This document shows positions 34,462 to 41,601 of a DNA stretch of 64,000 nt, piece after piece. The position numbers and the translations under genes were made by a program. Origin of the DNA: Flavobacterium frigoritolerans (GTDB lineage: Bacteria; Bacteroidota; Bacteroidia; Flavobacteriales; Flavobacteriaceae); contig NZ_JAOZEV010000009.1 of the NCBI RefSeq assembly GCF_025847275.1, positions 62,001 through 126,000 of the forward strand, given 5' to 3'. The notes below the pieces were generated by a model. It was not told the origin of the DNA. It ran no database searches and saw only the letters and a program-made list of their open reading frames with translations. How positions within the stretch are numbered: the stretch's first letter is position 1; every line of letters starts with the position of its first letter.

Positions 34462-34764
34462 GTATTTATTTTTATTGATACCCTTAAATTATTTTATATA
34501 AAGAATACCTAAAATTATATTAGTTACTTTTTTTGAAAATTAAATTTTGAATAAAAAACTTCCAAACCGATATGCATTTTATAACTGCTATGTTTTTTAT
34601 GGGGATATTACATATTTTTGCAACTCCAAAATACAGTATTCGATTTAGAAGAAATTTATTCCGTAATTTTTACTACAATTGTTTTTATAACATCTTAAAT
34701 TATAATTATTTAAAATATAATTATGGGATTTAACATTGTAAAGATATTATTGAGGTTTATTGTA
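34462..34764. other. AT-rich gap upstream of nadA
   Basis: No coding frame of note. The only clear structures in the larger 454-base gap are the palindrome at 34765-34786 and a terminator hairpin at 34845-34887. Confidence 0.5.
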
Positions 34765-34786
34765 TTTCATGATTTAAATCATGAAA
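34765..34786. promoter_or_regulatory. Perfect 22-bp palindrome, Crp/Fnr-like
   Basis: The core CATGATTTAAATCATG extends to a perfect 22-bp palindrome with TTT/AAA flanks. It contains TGATTTAAATCA, close to the TTGAT-N4-ATCAA box of Fnr-type regulators. It lies about 304 bases upstream of nadA. Confidence 0.55.
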
Positions 34787-34844
34787 CACTTTTTTTTGAT
34801 TTAATATTTAATTTAGGTGAAGTAAGGGGTAATAAAACATAGAG

Positions 34845-34887
34845 AAAGCCTGTGAAAGCAAAAATAAAATTTGCACTCACAGGCTTT
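34845..34887 (-). terminator. Terminator after the four-helix-bundle membrane protein
   Basis: AAAGCCTGTGA (34845-34855) pairs with TCACAGGCTTT (34877-34887), and the loop contains GCAAA/TTTGC that can extend the stem. It lies 29 bases past the stop of the minus-strand gene. Confidence 0.75.
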
Positions 34888-34915
34888 AATAATTTGAAAA
34901 AATAAGTTTTTTTGA

Positions 34916-35542
34916 CTAATTTAAGCTAGGTCCTTCTGGAATTTTGATAACGCGTTTGTGTCTTTTGGTTATTAATAAATAAATTATTGCAATACCTAAA
35001 ACTATTAATAAGGCAATTTCTAATTGTGCCAACATATTATATTGATTATATGTTTTATTAGCGTTTTCTAATTGCAGTTTGGCTTCGTCAACCTGAATTT
35101 TAGAAAGTGATTCTAAAGTAACTAATGCCTCATCTGCTAATTTTTCGACTTCTTGCCATTGTTTATCTTGCGCTTGTTTGTTTATCTTGGCACAGATATC
35201 AATAAAAACACCAAAATCTTCTTTCTCTTTGGGAGTTAAAACTGTTTTATGATATAATAAGTTTATCGCTTTTATATTGTGAATGGATGTAATAACTGCA
35301 TCGGCTTTTTCTGTATCATTATTGTTTTTGACAGCATTTGCCTTAACAATGTTTAATTCATTGGCATAATGAAAAATATAGGTCGAAACTACTAAACGAT
35401 CTTTATAAATTGCATTGATGTTTTCATTGGTAGTCTCGGCGTTTCGTAGTGTGTTAAAGGTACTTAGTATTATAATTAACATTACAATTGCCAGTATAAA
35501 TGCGGCCTTTGTTTTCTTACTACTGTTTTTTAAACCCATCAT
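34916..35542 (-). CDS. Membrane protein with four-helix-bundle sensor domain
   Basis: A 208-residue protein with one membrane helix near the start (KAAFILAIVMLIIILSTFNTL), about 125 residues of periplasmic helices (NAETTNENINAIYKDRLVVSTYIFHYANELNIVKA ... EVEKLADEALVTLESLSKIQVDEAKLQLENAN) and a second membrane helix (QLEIALLIVLGIAIIYLLI) ending in a short basic tail. This is the layout of the MCP-type four-helix-bundle sensor (4HB_MCP_1), but with no kinase, HAMP or methyl-accepting domain after it. It is a bare sensor module, or a scaffold. Function unknown. It is transcribed alone and followed by a hairpin terminator. Confidence 0.75.
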   Translation of the reverse strand: MMGLKNSSKKTKAAFILAIVMLIIILSTFNTLRNAETTNENINAIYKDRLVVSTYIFHYANELNIVKANAVKNNNDTEKADAVITSIHNIKAINLLYHKTVLTPKEKEDFGVFIDICAKINKQAQDKQWQEVEKLADEALVTLESLSKIQVDEAKLQLENANKTYNQYNMLAQLEIALLIVLGIAIIYLLITKRHKRVIKIPEGPSLN

Positions 35543-35629
35543 ATTGTGTTGATATATATCGCAATATAATTATTTATTTTAATTAATATATAATGGTTAG
35601 TTAAAAACATTTAGCGGGTTAAGTACCCA

Positions 35630-36385
35630 TCATACAATTAAGTCCTTTTTCAAAAATTCAGCGTAAAAATTTGGAATTGGACTTTTTTCTATGGCATTGA
35701 TTACTTCGTTGATCGGATATTTTAGCTTAATAATTTCTGGAATAATTTTTTCTTCAGTGATATGTAATATTAGGTAGGTTGCCAATGGATTATCTTCTCT
35801 TGATCGTCCTAGTGAACCACTATTTATTAGAATTCCAGCTGGAGAGTCTTTGGTAGCTTCTACGTGTCTTACATAGGGTCTGTGTGTGTGTCCCATAATG
35901 ATAATATCAGCTTTTTCGTTTGCAAGCATTGATTGTACATCTATAAGATCATGATTCTCATAGATATATTCATCATTACTTCGCGTGCTGGCGTGTACCA
36001 ATAATATTTTAGTGTCTTTTCCTGAAGTCGTAAAGTTTAACAAAAACCTTGCAGGAAGAGTTTTTAAGAATTCTTTGTTCTCAGGTTTTATGCTTTGTTT
36101 GGTATAATTAATTCCGTTAACGCGTGCTGCTCTTTCCTCAGGATTGTGTTTTTGTAAGGGTGTTACTTCATAATCGAATGCAACGCGTTCATCATGGTTA
36201 CCCATTAGACAAGGAATTTCTAATTCTCTAATTTGTTCAATAACTTCATTGTGCCAAGGAGCAAAATCGACTAAATCGCCCAGACAATATATTTCATCTA
36301 TGTTTTTTTGTTTTATATCTTCCAGAACTACTTTTAGTGCTGGTAAATTACCATGTATATCACTAATTATCGCTATACTCTTCAT
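35630..36385 (-). CDS. Calcineurin-like metallophosphoesterase
   Basis: A 251-residue cytoplasmic metallophosphoesterase. All metal-binding blocks are present: ISDIHGNLPAL (D-x-H), CLGDLVDFAPW (GD), CLMGNHDERV (GNHD), and MGHTHRPYVRH (GHTH). It belongs to the YfcE/PrpE-like group that splits phosphodiesters or nucleotide polyphosphates; the substrate is unknown. Its start overlaps the stop of the upstream MFS gene by 4 bases, so the two genes are translationally linked and may share a task, such as handling an imported or exported phosphorylated compound. Confidence 0.9.
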   Translation of the reverse strand: MKSIAIISDIHGNLPALKVVLEDIKQKNIDEIYCLGDLVDFAPWHNEVIEQIRELEIPCLMGNHDERVAFDYEVTPLQKHNPEERAARVNGINYTKQSIKPENKEFLKTLPARFLLNFTTSGKDTKILLVHASTRSNDEYIYENHDLIDVQSMLANEKADIIIMGHTHRPYVRHVEATKDSPAGILINSGSLGRSREDNPLATYLILHITEEKIIPEIIKLKYPINEVINAIEKSPIPNFYAEFLKKDLIV

Positions 36386-37548
36386 GCCTTACGTTTATTT
36401 GAAAAAATCACTATTATTAATGCAATACTACTCCATAAAAGCATTTGCCATGTTGCCATATCCCATTTTCCTATCTTCCAACTTAAAAGCCCAAAGTAGG
36501 TACCAATTGCTGCACCAATAAAATAGGTTGTCATATATATAGTATTTAGTCTACTATGTGCTTCTTCGTGTAAACTATATATACGTGTAAAATTAGTAAT
36601 TTGGGTTGCTTGTACACCAATATCTAAGAAGAAAACACTAAGTATTAAAACTGGAATAGAATACGGGAAGAGTTTTATGAGTATGATACTCCCTATTATC
36701 ATTGAAACTGTAGTAATTAAAGAACGTCTTACATTGCCTTTATCTGCTAGTTTACCAAAGTAAGGCGCAACTAATGCCCCACCAATAGCGATTAAACCAA
36801 ATAGGCCTATTATTCCTGAATGATAATTTAAAGGCGCACTGCTAAGGTGAAAGGTAAGTGTTGTCCAAAAGGAGCAAAACACACCAAATGTAAAGGATCC
36901 TAATAGTGCTGTTTGTCGTAAAACGGGATATTTAGGTATTAGTGCTAATGTTGATTTTATGAGGTGAAAATAACTGCCTTTAAATTTTGAAGGCACTTCT
37001 GGTAAGTATAATTTTAGCATAAGCGTAACGGCAAGTACCATTAATCCTGATATTCCAAAGACATAACGCCATCCTAATAACTCGGTTATAAAACCACTAA
37101 TAACACGAGCACCTAATATCCCTACTAATATTCCACTAAAAACTACTCCTACGTTTTTACCTCTATTTTCCTTACCCAAAGTAGCAGCCATTGGGAGGAT
37201 AATTTGGGCTGGAGTAGAGAAGAGGCCTACAAAAAAACTTAATATATATAATGCTGTTAATGAAGATGTCAATGTGATGAAAAACAGAGTTAATACCAGT
37301 AATCCGCACAATAACAGAATAAGATTTTTACGATTTACTTTATCACCAAGCGGAAGTAAAAAGAACATTCCTAATCCGTATCCTAATTGAGATAACATTG
37401 AAATTTTTCCAATTTGAGTTTCGGTAACTTTAAGAGATAAAGCTATTGCCTGAAGTATAGGTTGATTGTAATATATATTGGCAACGATTACACCTGCTGA
37501 CACTGCCATAAGCGGAATCACCGCTGGTTTGAAACTAGTTTTATTCAT
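36382..37548 (-). CDS. MFS transporter (efflux type)
   Basis: A 388-residue transporter; ATG at 37548 (MNKTSFKPAVIPLMAVSAGV) is chosen because the in-frame codon at 37563 is TTG and lies in the promoter. Twelve hydrophobic segments and the motif LLPLGDKVNRKNLILLLCG between helices 2 and 3 place it in the DHA1 family near AraJ/YdhP-like exporters. It overlaps the phosphoesterase gene by 4 bases and is divergent from an AraC-type regulator. A TAGCTTTG -7 box (37568-37561, minus strand) lies 12 bases before its ATG, and direct repeats between the two divergent promoters are the likely control site. Confidence 0.9.
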   Translation of the reverse strand: MNKTSFKPAVIPLMAVSAGVIVANIYYNQPILQAIALSLKVTETQIGKISMLSQLGYGLGMFFLLPLGDKVNRKNLILLLCGLLVLTLFFITLTSSLTALYILSFFVGLFSTPAQIILPMAATLGKENRGKNVGVVFSGILVGILGARVISGFITELLGWRYVFGISGLMVLAVTLMLKLYLPEVPSKFKGSYFHLIKSTLALIPKYPVLRQTALLGSFTFGVFCSFWTTLTFHLSSAPLNYHSGIIGLFGLIAIGGALVAPYFGKLADKGNVRRSLITTVSMIIGSIILIKLFPYSIPVLILSVFFLDIGVQATQITNFTRIYSLHEEAHSRLNTIYMTTYFIGAAIGTYFGLLSWKIGKWDMATWQMLLWSSIALIIVIFSNKRKA

Positions 37549-37560
37549 AAACTTTTTTTG

Positions 37561-37613
37561 CAAAGCTATTGTACACTTAAAACTAAAAATTGTACATTTA
37601 AACTGTATTTTTG
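37561..37613. promoter_or_regulatory. Divergent promoters with a direct-repeat AraC operator
   Basis: The minus-strand box TAGCTTTG (37568-37561) serves the MFS gene, and the plus-strand box TATTTTTG (37606-37613) serves the araC-type gene. Between them ATTGTACACTTAAA (from 37568) and ATTGTACATTTAAA (from 37589) are direct repeats 21 bases apart, i.e. two helical turns, the usual geometry for AraC half-sites. Confidence 0.72.
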
Positions 37614-37630
37614 TAAAAAAACAACTATCA

Positions 37631-38476
37631 TTGGAACGGTTTATTCAGCATACTCCTTTATTCATTCGGCATTTTACAACCGAAATATGGCCGTTTCCGG
37701 TTCATAATCACAATCATTTTGAGTTGGTTTTTATTCATTCAGGTAGTGGATTACATCAGTTAAATGGTGGCGAAGTCTTGTATAAAGGACCTTGCATTTT
37801 TTTGTTATGTCCATCAGATTACCACCTTTTTATTATAGATAAAGAAACTGAGTTTAGTGTTTTGAAATTTAATAACCGCTATCTCGATGGAACTTCATCG
37901 GATACTACCAAAAACGAATGGAATAAAGTCTTAGATCAATTGCTTGGTATAAGTAGTAATTTGGATGGAAAATTAGTTGATTCTCTTCAGGAATTAGATA
38001 AAATAAATCACCTGATGCAATTGATTGTCAGCGAGTGGGATGGAGGTAGCCAGAAGGGTTCTCATGAAGTACTTCTTTATTTAATACGAAGTGTATTTGC
38101 GATAATCAAGAAAAATGCATTTCAATCACTGGGAACCAATACGATTTTGAATGAAGGTCTGCTTGTAGGTATTATGAATTATATTCACAAAGAAATTCGA
38201 GTACCTGCTAATTTAAATTTGATAGTTTTATCTGCTCATTTTAATATGGCACCCAATCATTTAAGCAGTTTATTTAAGCGGCAAACGGGTGGTTCTATAA
38301 AAAAATACATTGACGATTATAAATATAAATTGATCGAAAATCGTCTTAAGCATAGTACTGTTTTAATGAAAGAAATAAGCAATGAATTTGGCTTTTCGGA
38401 TGTAAGTCATTTTAATAAATTTCTAAAAAAACAAACTGGGCTTAATCCTAAGGATGTTCGGAATCAGTCGCAGTAA
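37631..38476 (+). CDS. AraC-family transcriptional regulator
   Basis: A 281-residue regulator that most likely starts at TTG 37631 (then ERFIQHTPLFIRHF), 18 bases after a TATTTTTG promoter box. Earlier in-frame codons lie in the divergent MFS gene. The N-terminal cupin is visible (FPVHNHNHFELVFIHSGSGLHQLNGG). The C-terminal AraC domain has two helix-turn-helix units (LNLIVLSAHFNMAPNHLSSLFKRQTGGSIKKYI and MKEISNEFGFSDVSHFNKFLKKQTGLNPKDVR). It probably controls the divergent MFS-phosphoesterase operon. Its last codons (NQSQ) merge with a CAGT-rich microsatellite that follows. Confidence 0.88.
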   Translation: MERFIQHTPLFIRHFTTEIWPFPVHNHNHFELVFIHSGSGLHQLNGGEVLYKGPCIFLLCPSDYHLFIIDKETEFSVLKFNNRYLDGTSSDTTKNEWNKVLDQLLGISSNLDGKLVDSLQELDKINHLMQLIVSEWDGGSQKGSHEVLLYLIRSVFAIIKKNAFQSLGTNTILNEGLLVGIMNYIHKEIRVPANLNLIVLSAHFNMAPNHLSSLFKRQTGGSIKKYIDDYKYKLIENRLKHSTVLMKEISNEFGFSDVSHFNKFLKKQTGLNPKDVRNQSQ

Positions 38477-38690
38477 TTAGTACTCAGTAATCAGTAATCA
38501 GTAATCAGTAATCAGTAATCAGTAATCAGTTGCAGTTGCAGTCTCAGTACTCAGTCTCAGTTGCAGTAATTAGTAATCAGTTGCAGTTGCAGTCTCAGTA
38601 CTCAGTCTCAGTACTCAGTCTCAGTCTCAGTTGCAGTAATCAGTTGCAGTCGCAGTCTCATTGCCAGTCTCAGTCTCAGTTCGGTGTTTA
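38466..38690. repeat. CAGT-rich microsatellite
   Basis: About 220 bases of interleaved short units: CAGTAAT/TCAGTAA heptamers (six in tandem around 38484-38528), then CAGTCT, CAGTTG and CAGTAC units. It begins inside the last codons of the araC-type gene, covering its stop, and ends before the hairpin at 38732. Tandem copies of this kind are prone to slippage. Confidence 0.88.
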
Positions 38691-38731
38691 ATTGTGGTTT
38701 ACAGAATCGATTTCTATTGAATAATTATAAA

Positions 38732-38766
38732 AAAGAGGCACTTAATTTTACAATTAGTGCCTCTTT
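38732..38766. terminator. Bidirectional terminator
   Basis: AAAGAGGCACT(T)A at 38732-38744 pairs with TAGTGCCTCTTT at 38755-38766. It lies between the araC-type gene with its microsatellite and the convergent DUF2911 gene. A- and T-runs flank both sides. Confidence 0.85.
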
Positions 38767-38791
38767 AGTATTTGATTTAATGTTGAATTAT

Positions 38792-39352
38792 TTATTTAAT
38801 TGTTATCGGAACTTCAACAGTTGTTTTATCCCAACCAATTAATAGATTCGCTACTGAACCTTGATTAGTAAAAGCAATTGATAAAGCTTCAATTGTATTT
38901 GATACTGCTTTAACAGGAACAGTAACTCTTGCAATATCTTTACTTTCGTCATAAGCGTAGGCACCCCAGAGATCTATTTCTTTATTGATGATAATAGTCC
39001 ATTTGTCTTTTTCAGGAATTGCAAACAAACTATAAGTTCCAGCTGGAATGTTTACACCGCCAATTGTAACAGGTTTGTAGAATTTAATTTCGGTATTTTC
39101 GTTGGCTCCAACACGCCAAACCTTGCCAAACGGAATTAGTTCTCCAAAAACGGTACGCCCTTTTGCTGATGGTCTTGAATAAACAACTTTAATAATTGCG
39201 GATGGACTGTCTGTTTTTTTTGATTTAACTGCTTTATGTGGAAAATAGCTAATGTCTACTGGGCTAGTATCCAAGGGAGCGAAATTAACATCTTGCGCAT
39301 TTACAGAAATAGCTGTTAATAAGATGATTAATAGTAGATAAGGGTTTTTCAT
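38792..39352 (-). CDS. DUF2911 domain secreted protein
   Basis: A 186-residue protein with a signal peptide (KNPYLLLIILLTAISVNAQ). The DUF2911 core is clear: SPSAIIKVVYSRPSAKGRTVFGELIPFGKVWRVGANENTEIKFYKPVTIGGVNIPAGTYSLFAIP, followed by WTIIINKEIDLWGAYAYDESKDIARVTVP. The family is common in Bacteroidetes and has no known activity; it resembles an all-beta periplasmic domain. It lies 69 bases after the SDR gene of the second uronate operon on the same strand but could have its own promoter, so a role in uronate use is not implied. Confidence 0.88.
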   Translation of the reverse strand: MKNPYLLLIILLTAISVNAQDVNFAPLDTSPVDISYFPHKAVKSKKTDSPSAIIKVVYSRPSAKGRTVFGELIPFGKVWRVGANENTEIKFYKPVTIGGVNIPAGTYSLFAIPEKDKWTIIINKEIDLWGAYAYDESKDIARVTVPVKAVSNTIEALSIAFTNQGSVANLLIGWDKTTVEVPITIK

Positions 39353-39421
39353 AATTGTAATTATTTTAATAGTTTACACAAAGTAAGAGAAATATCTTAG
39401 AGAAATCACATTATTCTTTTT

Positions 39422-40234
39422 TTAAATGCTTGATGCTGCAAATCCGCCATCGACTTTAACAATTGTTCCTGTAACAAATTTTGACATATCACTGCATAAA
39501 AACAAGAGTGCTCCATTTATATCTTCGGGAGTTCCAAATCTTCCCATCGGAGTTTGATCGATGATCTTTTGCCCTCTTGAAGTGAGTTTTCCATCAGGAT
39601 CTAGTAATAATGCTTTGTTTTGTTCGCCAATAAAAAAACCTGGTGAAATGGCATTTACACGTATTCCTTCTCCATATTTTGTAGCCAGTTCTACCGCCAT
39701 CCATTGCGTAAAATTATCAATAGCTGCTTTTGATGCCGAATAGCCAACAACTCTTGTTAATGGTCTTTGTGCTGATGCTGATGAAATGTTGATAATGTTT
39801 CCTGTTTTTTGTTTTGCAAAAAGTTCCGAAAATACCTGAGATGGCAAGATGGTACCAATTATATTTAAATCTATTACTTTTTGTAAATCATCTACATTCA
39901 TATTATATATTGCCTGATCTGGACTTATAGTTGCTCCAGGCATATTTCCGCCTGCTGCATTTATAAGGATGTCCAGCCGGCCGTATTTAGTGATAATAAA
40001 ATCTCGGGCTTTTTCAAGGTCTTCTTTTTTTAACACATTTGCTTGTATTGCAAAAGCTTGTCCTCCATTATTTTGTATTTTTTCTACAATTTTATTCGCT
40101 TTTTCAATTGATTGTGATACAATTCCTGTTGTAACACCTTGTTTAGCCAAAACCTTAGCAAAATTACTTCCCAATACACCTGCACCACCTGTTATTAAAG
40201 CAATTTTTCCATTTAAGTTAAAAATTGATTCCAT
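39422..40234 (-). CDS. SDR-family D-mannonate oxidoreductase (fructuronate reductase) candidate
   Basis: A 270-residue short-chain dehydrogenase with GGAGVLGSNFA (cofactor loop), ILINAAGGNMPGA, the catalytic pair NISSASA...YSASKAA and the insertion GFFIGEQNKALLLDPDGKLTSRGQKIIDQTPMGRFG. The insertion and the NAAGGN segment match the YjmF-type enzymes that act as D-mannonate oxidoreductase in place of the long-chain UxuB. The reaction is fructuronate plus NADH to mannonate. It lies between a KDPG aldolase gene (5 bases upstream) and DUF2911. Mannonate dehydratase (UxuA), needed after this step, is not in the window. A generic SDR cannot be excluded. Confidence 0.8.
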   Translation of the reverse strand: MESIFNLNGKIALITGGAGVLGSNFAKVLAKQGVTTGIVSQSIEKANKIVEKIQNNGGQAFAIQANVLKKEDLEKARDFIITKYGRLDILINAAGGNMPGATISPDQAIYNMNVDDLQKVIDLNIIGTILPSQVFSELFAKQKTGNIINISSASAQRPLTRVVGYSASKAAIDNFTQWMAVELATKYGEGIRVNAISPGFFIGEQNKALLLDPDGKLTSRGQKIIDQTPMGRFGTPEDINGALLFLCSDMSKFVTGTIVKVDGGFAASSI

Positions 40235-40239
40235 ATTAT

Positions 40240-40908
40240 TTATGATTGCTTTTTTATGGTTTGAACTATTTCCAGAACTTTCCTAGTTTCATTTTCAATA
40301 ACATTATAATCTGCTTCATCCATACGTTTTTTACTAATGAGTTTGCTTCCCATTCCAACAGCAATAACTCCTGCAGAAAACCAACTTTTAATACTGGTAT
40401 GCGTTGTATCAACACCACCTGTTGTCATGAAATTTAGCGACGGAAAAATATCTTTAATACTACTCAGAAATTCAGGACTTAATATATTTCCAGGGAAAAG
40501 TTTAATGAATTTAATTCCAGCATTTTCTGCAGTTATAATTTCTGTCGGTGTCATGCAACCTGGACTATACAGTATTCCCTGACCTTGTATAAAATCTGAA
40601 ACTTCGGGAACGAAACCCGGACTTATAAAAAAATCAGCTTTTGCCGCATAATATTCCTTAGCTTGTTCGATGTTCTTTATTGTTCCAATTCCTAATAACA
40701 TTCCGGGCAATTCTAAATCTCTAATAGCAACCATTTTCCTGAAATTTAATACTGCTTCAGGACCTCTATTGGTATATTCTACAGCTTTTATTCCTGCTCT
40801 GTAAAGTGCTCTCAGAATTTCTAAGCTAATGGTTTCATCGGTATGAAAATAAAGCGGAAGAATTCCTTGCTTAGCTATTGTATCTATTGCATTTTGAATG
40901 TTATTCAT
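40240..40908 (-). CDS. eda: KDPG aldolase (first of two)
   Basis: A 222-residue class I aldolase that splits 2-keto-3-deoxy-6-phosphogluconate (KDPG) into pyruvate and glyceraldehyde 3-phosphate. The Schiff-base lysine is Lys136 in GIKFIKLFPGNI, and the general acid/base glutamate is Glu44 (KAVEYTNRG). The GIGTIKNIEQA and TTGGVDTTHTSIKSWFSAGVIAVGMGSKL segments form the barrel's phosphate site. The gene lies in a minus-strand unit with a YhcH-family protein (4 bases upstream) and the mannonate oxidoreductase. A second aldolase of the same family is at 50739-51407; both carry the active-site residues. Confidence 0.93.
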   Translation of the reverse strand: MNNIQNAIDTIAKQGILPLYFHTDETISLEILRALYRAGIKAVEYTNRGPEAVLNFRKMVAIRDLELPGMLLGIGTIKNIEQAKEYYAAKADFFISPGFVPEVSDFIQGQGILYSPGCMTPTEIITAENAGIKFIKLFPGNILSPEFLSSIKDIFPSLNFMTTGGVDTTHTSIKSWFSAGVIAVGMGSKLISKKRMDEADYNVIENETRKVLEIVQTIKKQS

Positions 40909-40912
40909 AACT

Positions 40913-41362
40913 TTATATTTTTACTTTAAATACTATTTTTTTTATTAGTCCATCACCAATCATTGCAGCGTGAACATCTTCTGGAAATAAAATTGCAAAC
41001 TGCTTTTCCTGTAATTGAAAAAACATATCTGGGGCATCATGAAAAAAACGTACATCTTTTTCATCACTATAATCTCCGTTTGGACTACTGCATTTTTCTC
41101 TTGGTTTCCATGCAAAAGTTTCTGGGCCTTTTATTGAGATTTGTATATCTATATTTTTGTCATGACATTCAAAACCTTTGATGCTTTTTTCTTTTGAAGT
41201 TCCTTCACCTACTATAACTATTGCTTTCAATCCTTCTGAGATTTCATGTGTTCCTTCAGTAAGGTTATTTATATCATTTTCGTATATGTAGTCAAATGCT
41301 TTTTTAAAATTAGGATGTAAATTGTAATATTTTGCAGCGTTATTTAATGAGTCTATTATCAT
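40913..41362 (-). CDS. YhcH/YjgK/YiaL family protein (DUF386)
   Basis: A 149-residue cupin-type protein: MIIDSLNNAAKYYNLHPNFK ... LTEGTHEISEGLKAIVIVGEG, then FECHDKNIDIQISIKGPETFAW, FFHDAPDMFFQLQEKQFAILFPEDVHAAMI. The His/Glu metal-binding set of the DUF386 beta-helix fold is visible (E in IVGEG region, H in FECHDKNID, H in PEDVHAAM). Members such as YhcH act as sugar anomerases or isomerases in sialic-acid and pentose pathways. As first gene of the second uronate operon it may speed mutarotation of a uronate or keto-deoxy sugar. That role is inferred from context only. Confidence 0.85.
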   Translation of the reverse strand: MIIDSLNNAAKYYNLHPNFKKAFDYIYENDINNLTEGTHEISEGLKAIVIVGEGTSKEKSIKGFECHDKNIDIQISIKGPETFAWKPREKCSSPNGDYSDEKDVRFFHDAPDMFFQLQEKQFAILFPEDVHAAMIGDGLIKKIVFKVKI

Positions 41363-41519
41363 TTTATTTTGGTTTTTATTTTAGGCTTAATTGAGTTTTT
41401 TATAGCTTACTGAGCACGTTTGGCTCCTCCGTATCTTTTTTTTGAGTAAATAAGTAGCGAATGTCTTAGTACTATTTTTATCAAATGATATTAATTTTTT
41501 TGATATATCTGTAATTACA

Positions 41520-41550
41520 CGTGTTCGTACACGGGGTCATTACAAAAGTA
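41520..41550 (-). promoter_or_regulatory. Promoter and LacI-type operator of the second uronate operon
   Basis: The minus-strand box TACTTTTG (41550-41543) matches TAnnTTTG. Just downstream CGTGTTCGTACACG (41520-41533) is a 14-bp palindrome (12 of 14 matching) with a central CG, the usual form of LacI-family operators. It would cover the transcription start, about 160 bases before the yhcH-type gene. Confidence 0.65.
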
Positions 41551-41593
41551 TATAAAAAGTCAAATAAATCATGATATCTTCATTAAATAATAA

Positions 41594-41601
41594 TAATTTT
41601 G
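41594..41601 (+). promoter_or_regulatory. -7 box of the divergent LacI-type gene
   Basis: TAATTTTG, a full match to TAnnTTTG. It overlaps the most upstream possible start codon (TTG at 41599), so translation must begin further in. Confidence 0.65.

Noticed and set aside
34462..34915. A tRNA or small structured RNA gene in the nadA upstream gap
   Set aside because: No cloverleaf pattern was found; only a 22-bp palindrome and a terminator hairpin are visible.
38466..38690. CRISPR array
   Set aside because: The units are 6-7 bases and directly adjoining, with no spacers and no cas genes; it is a microsatellite.
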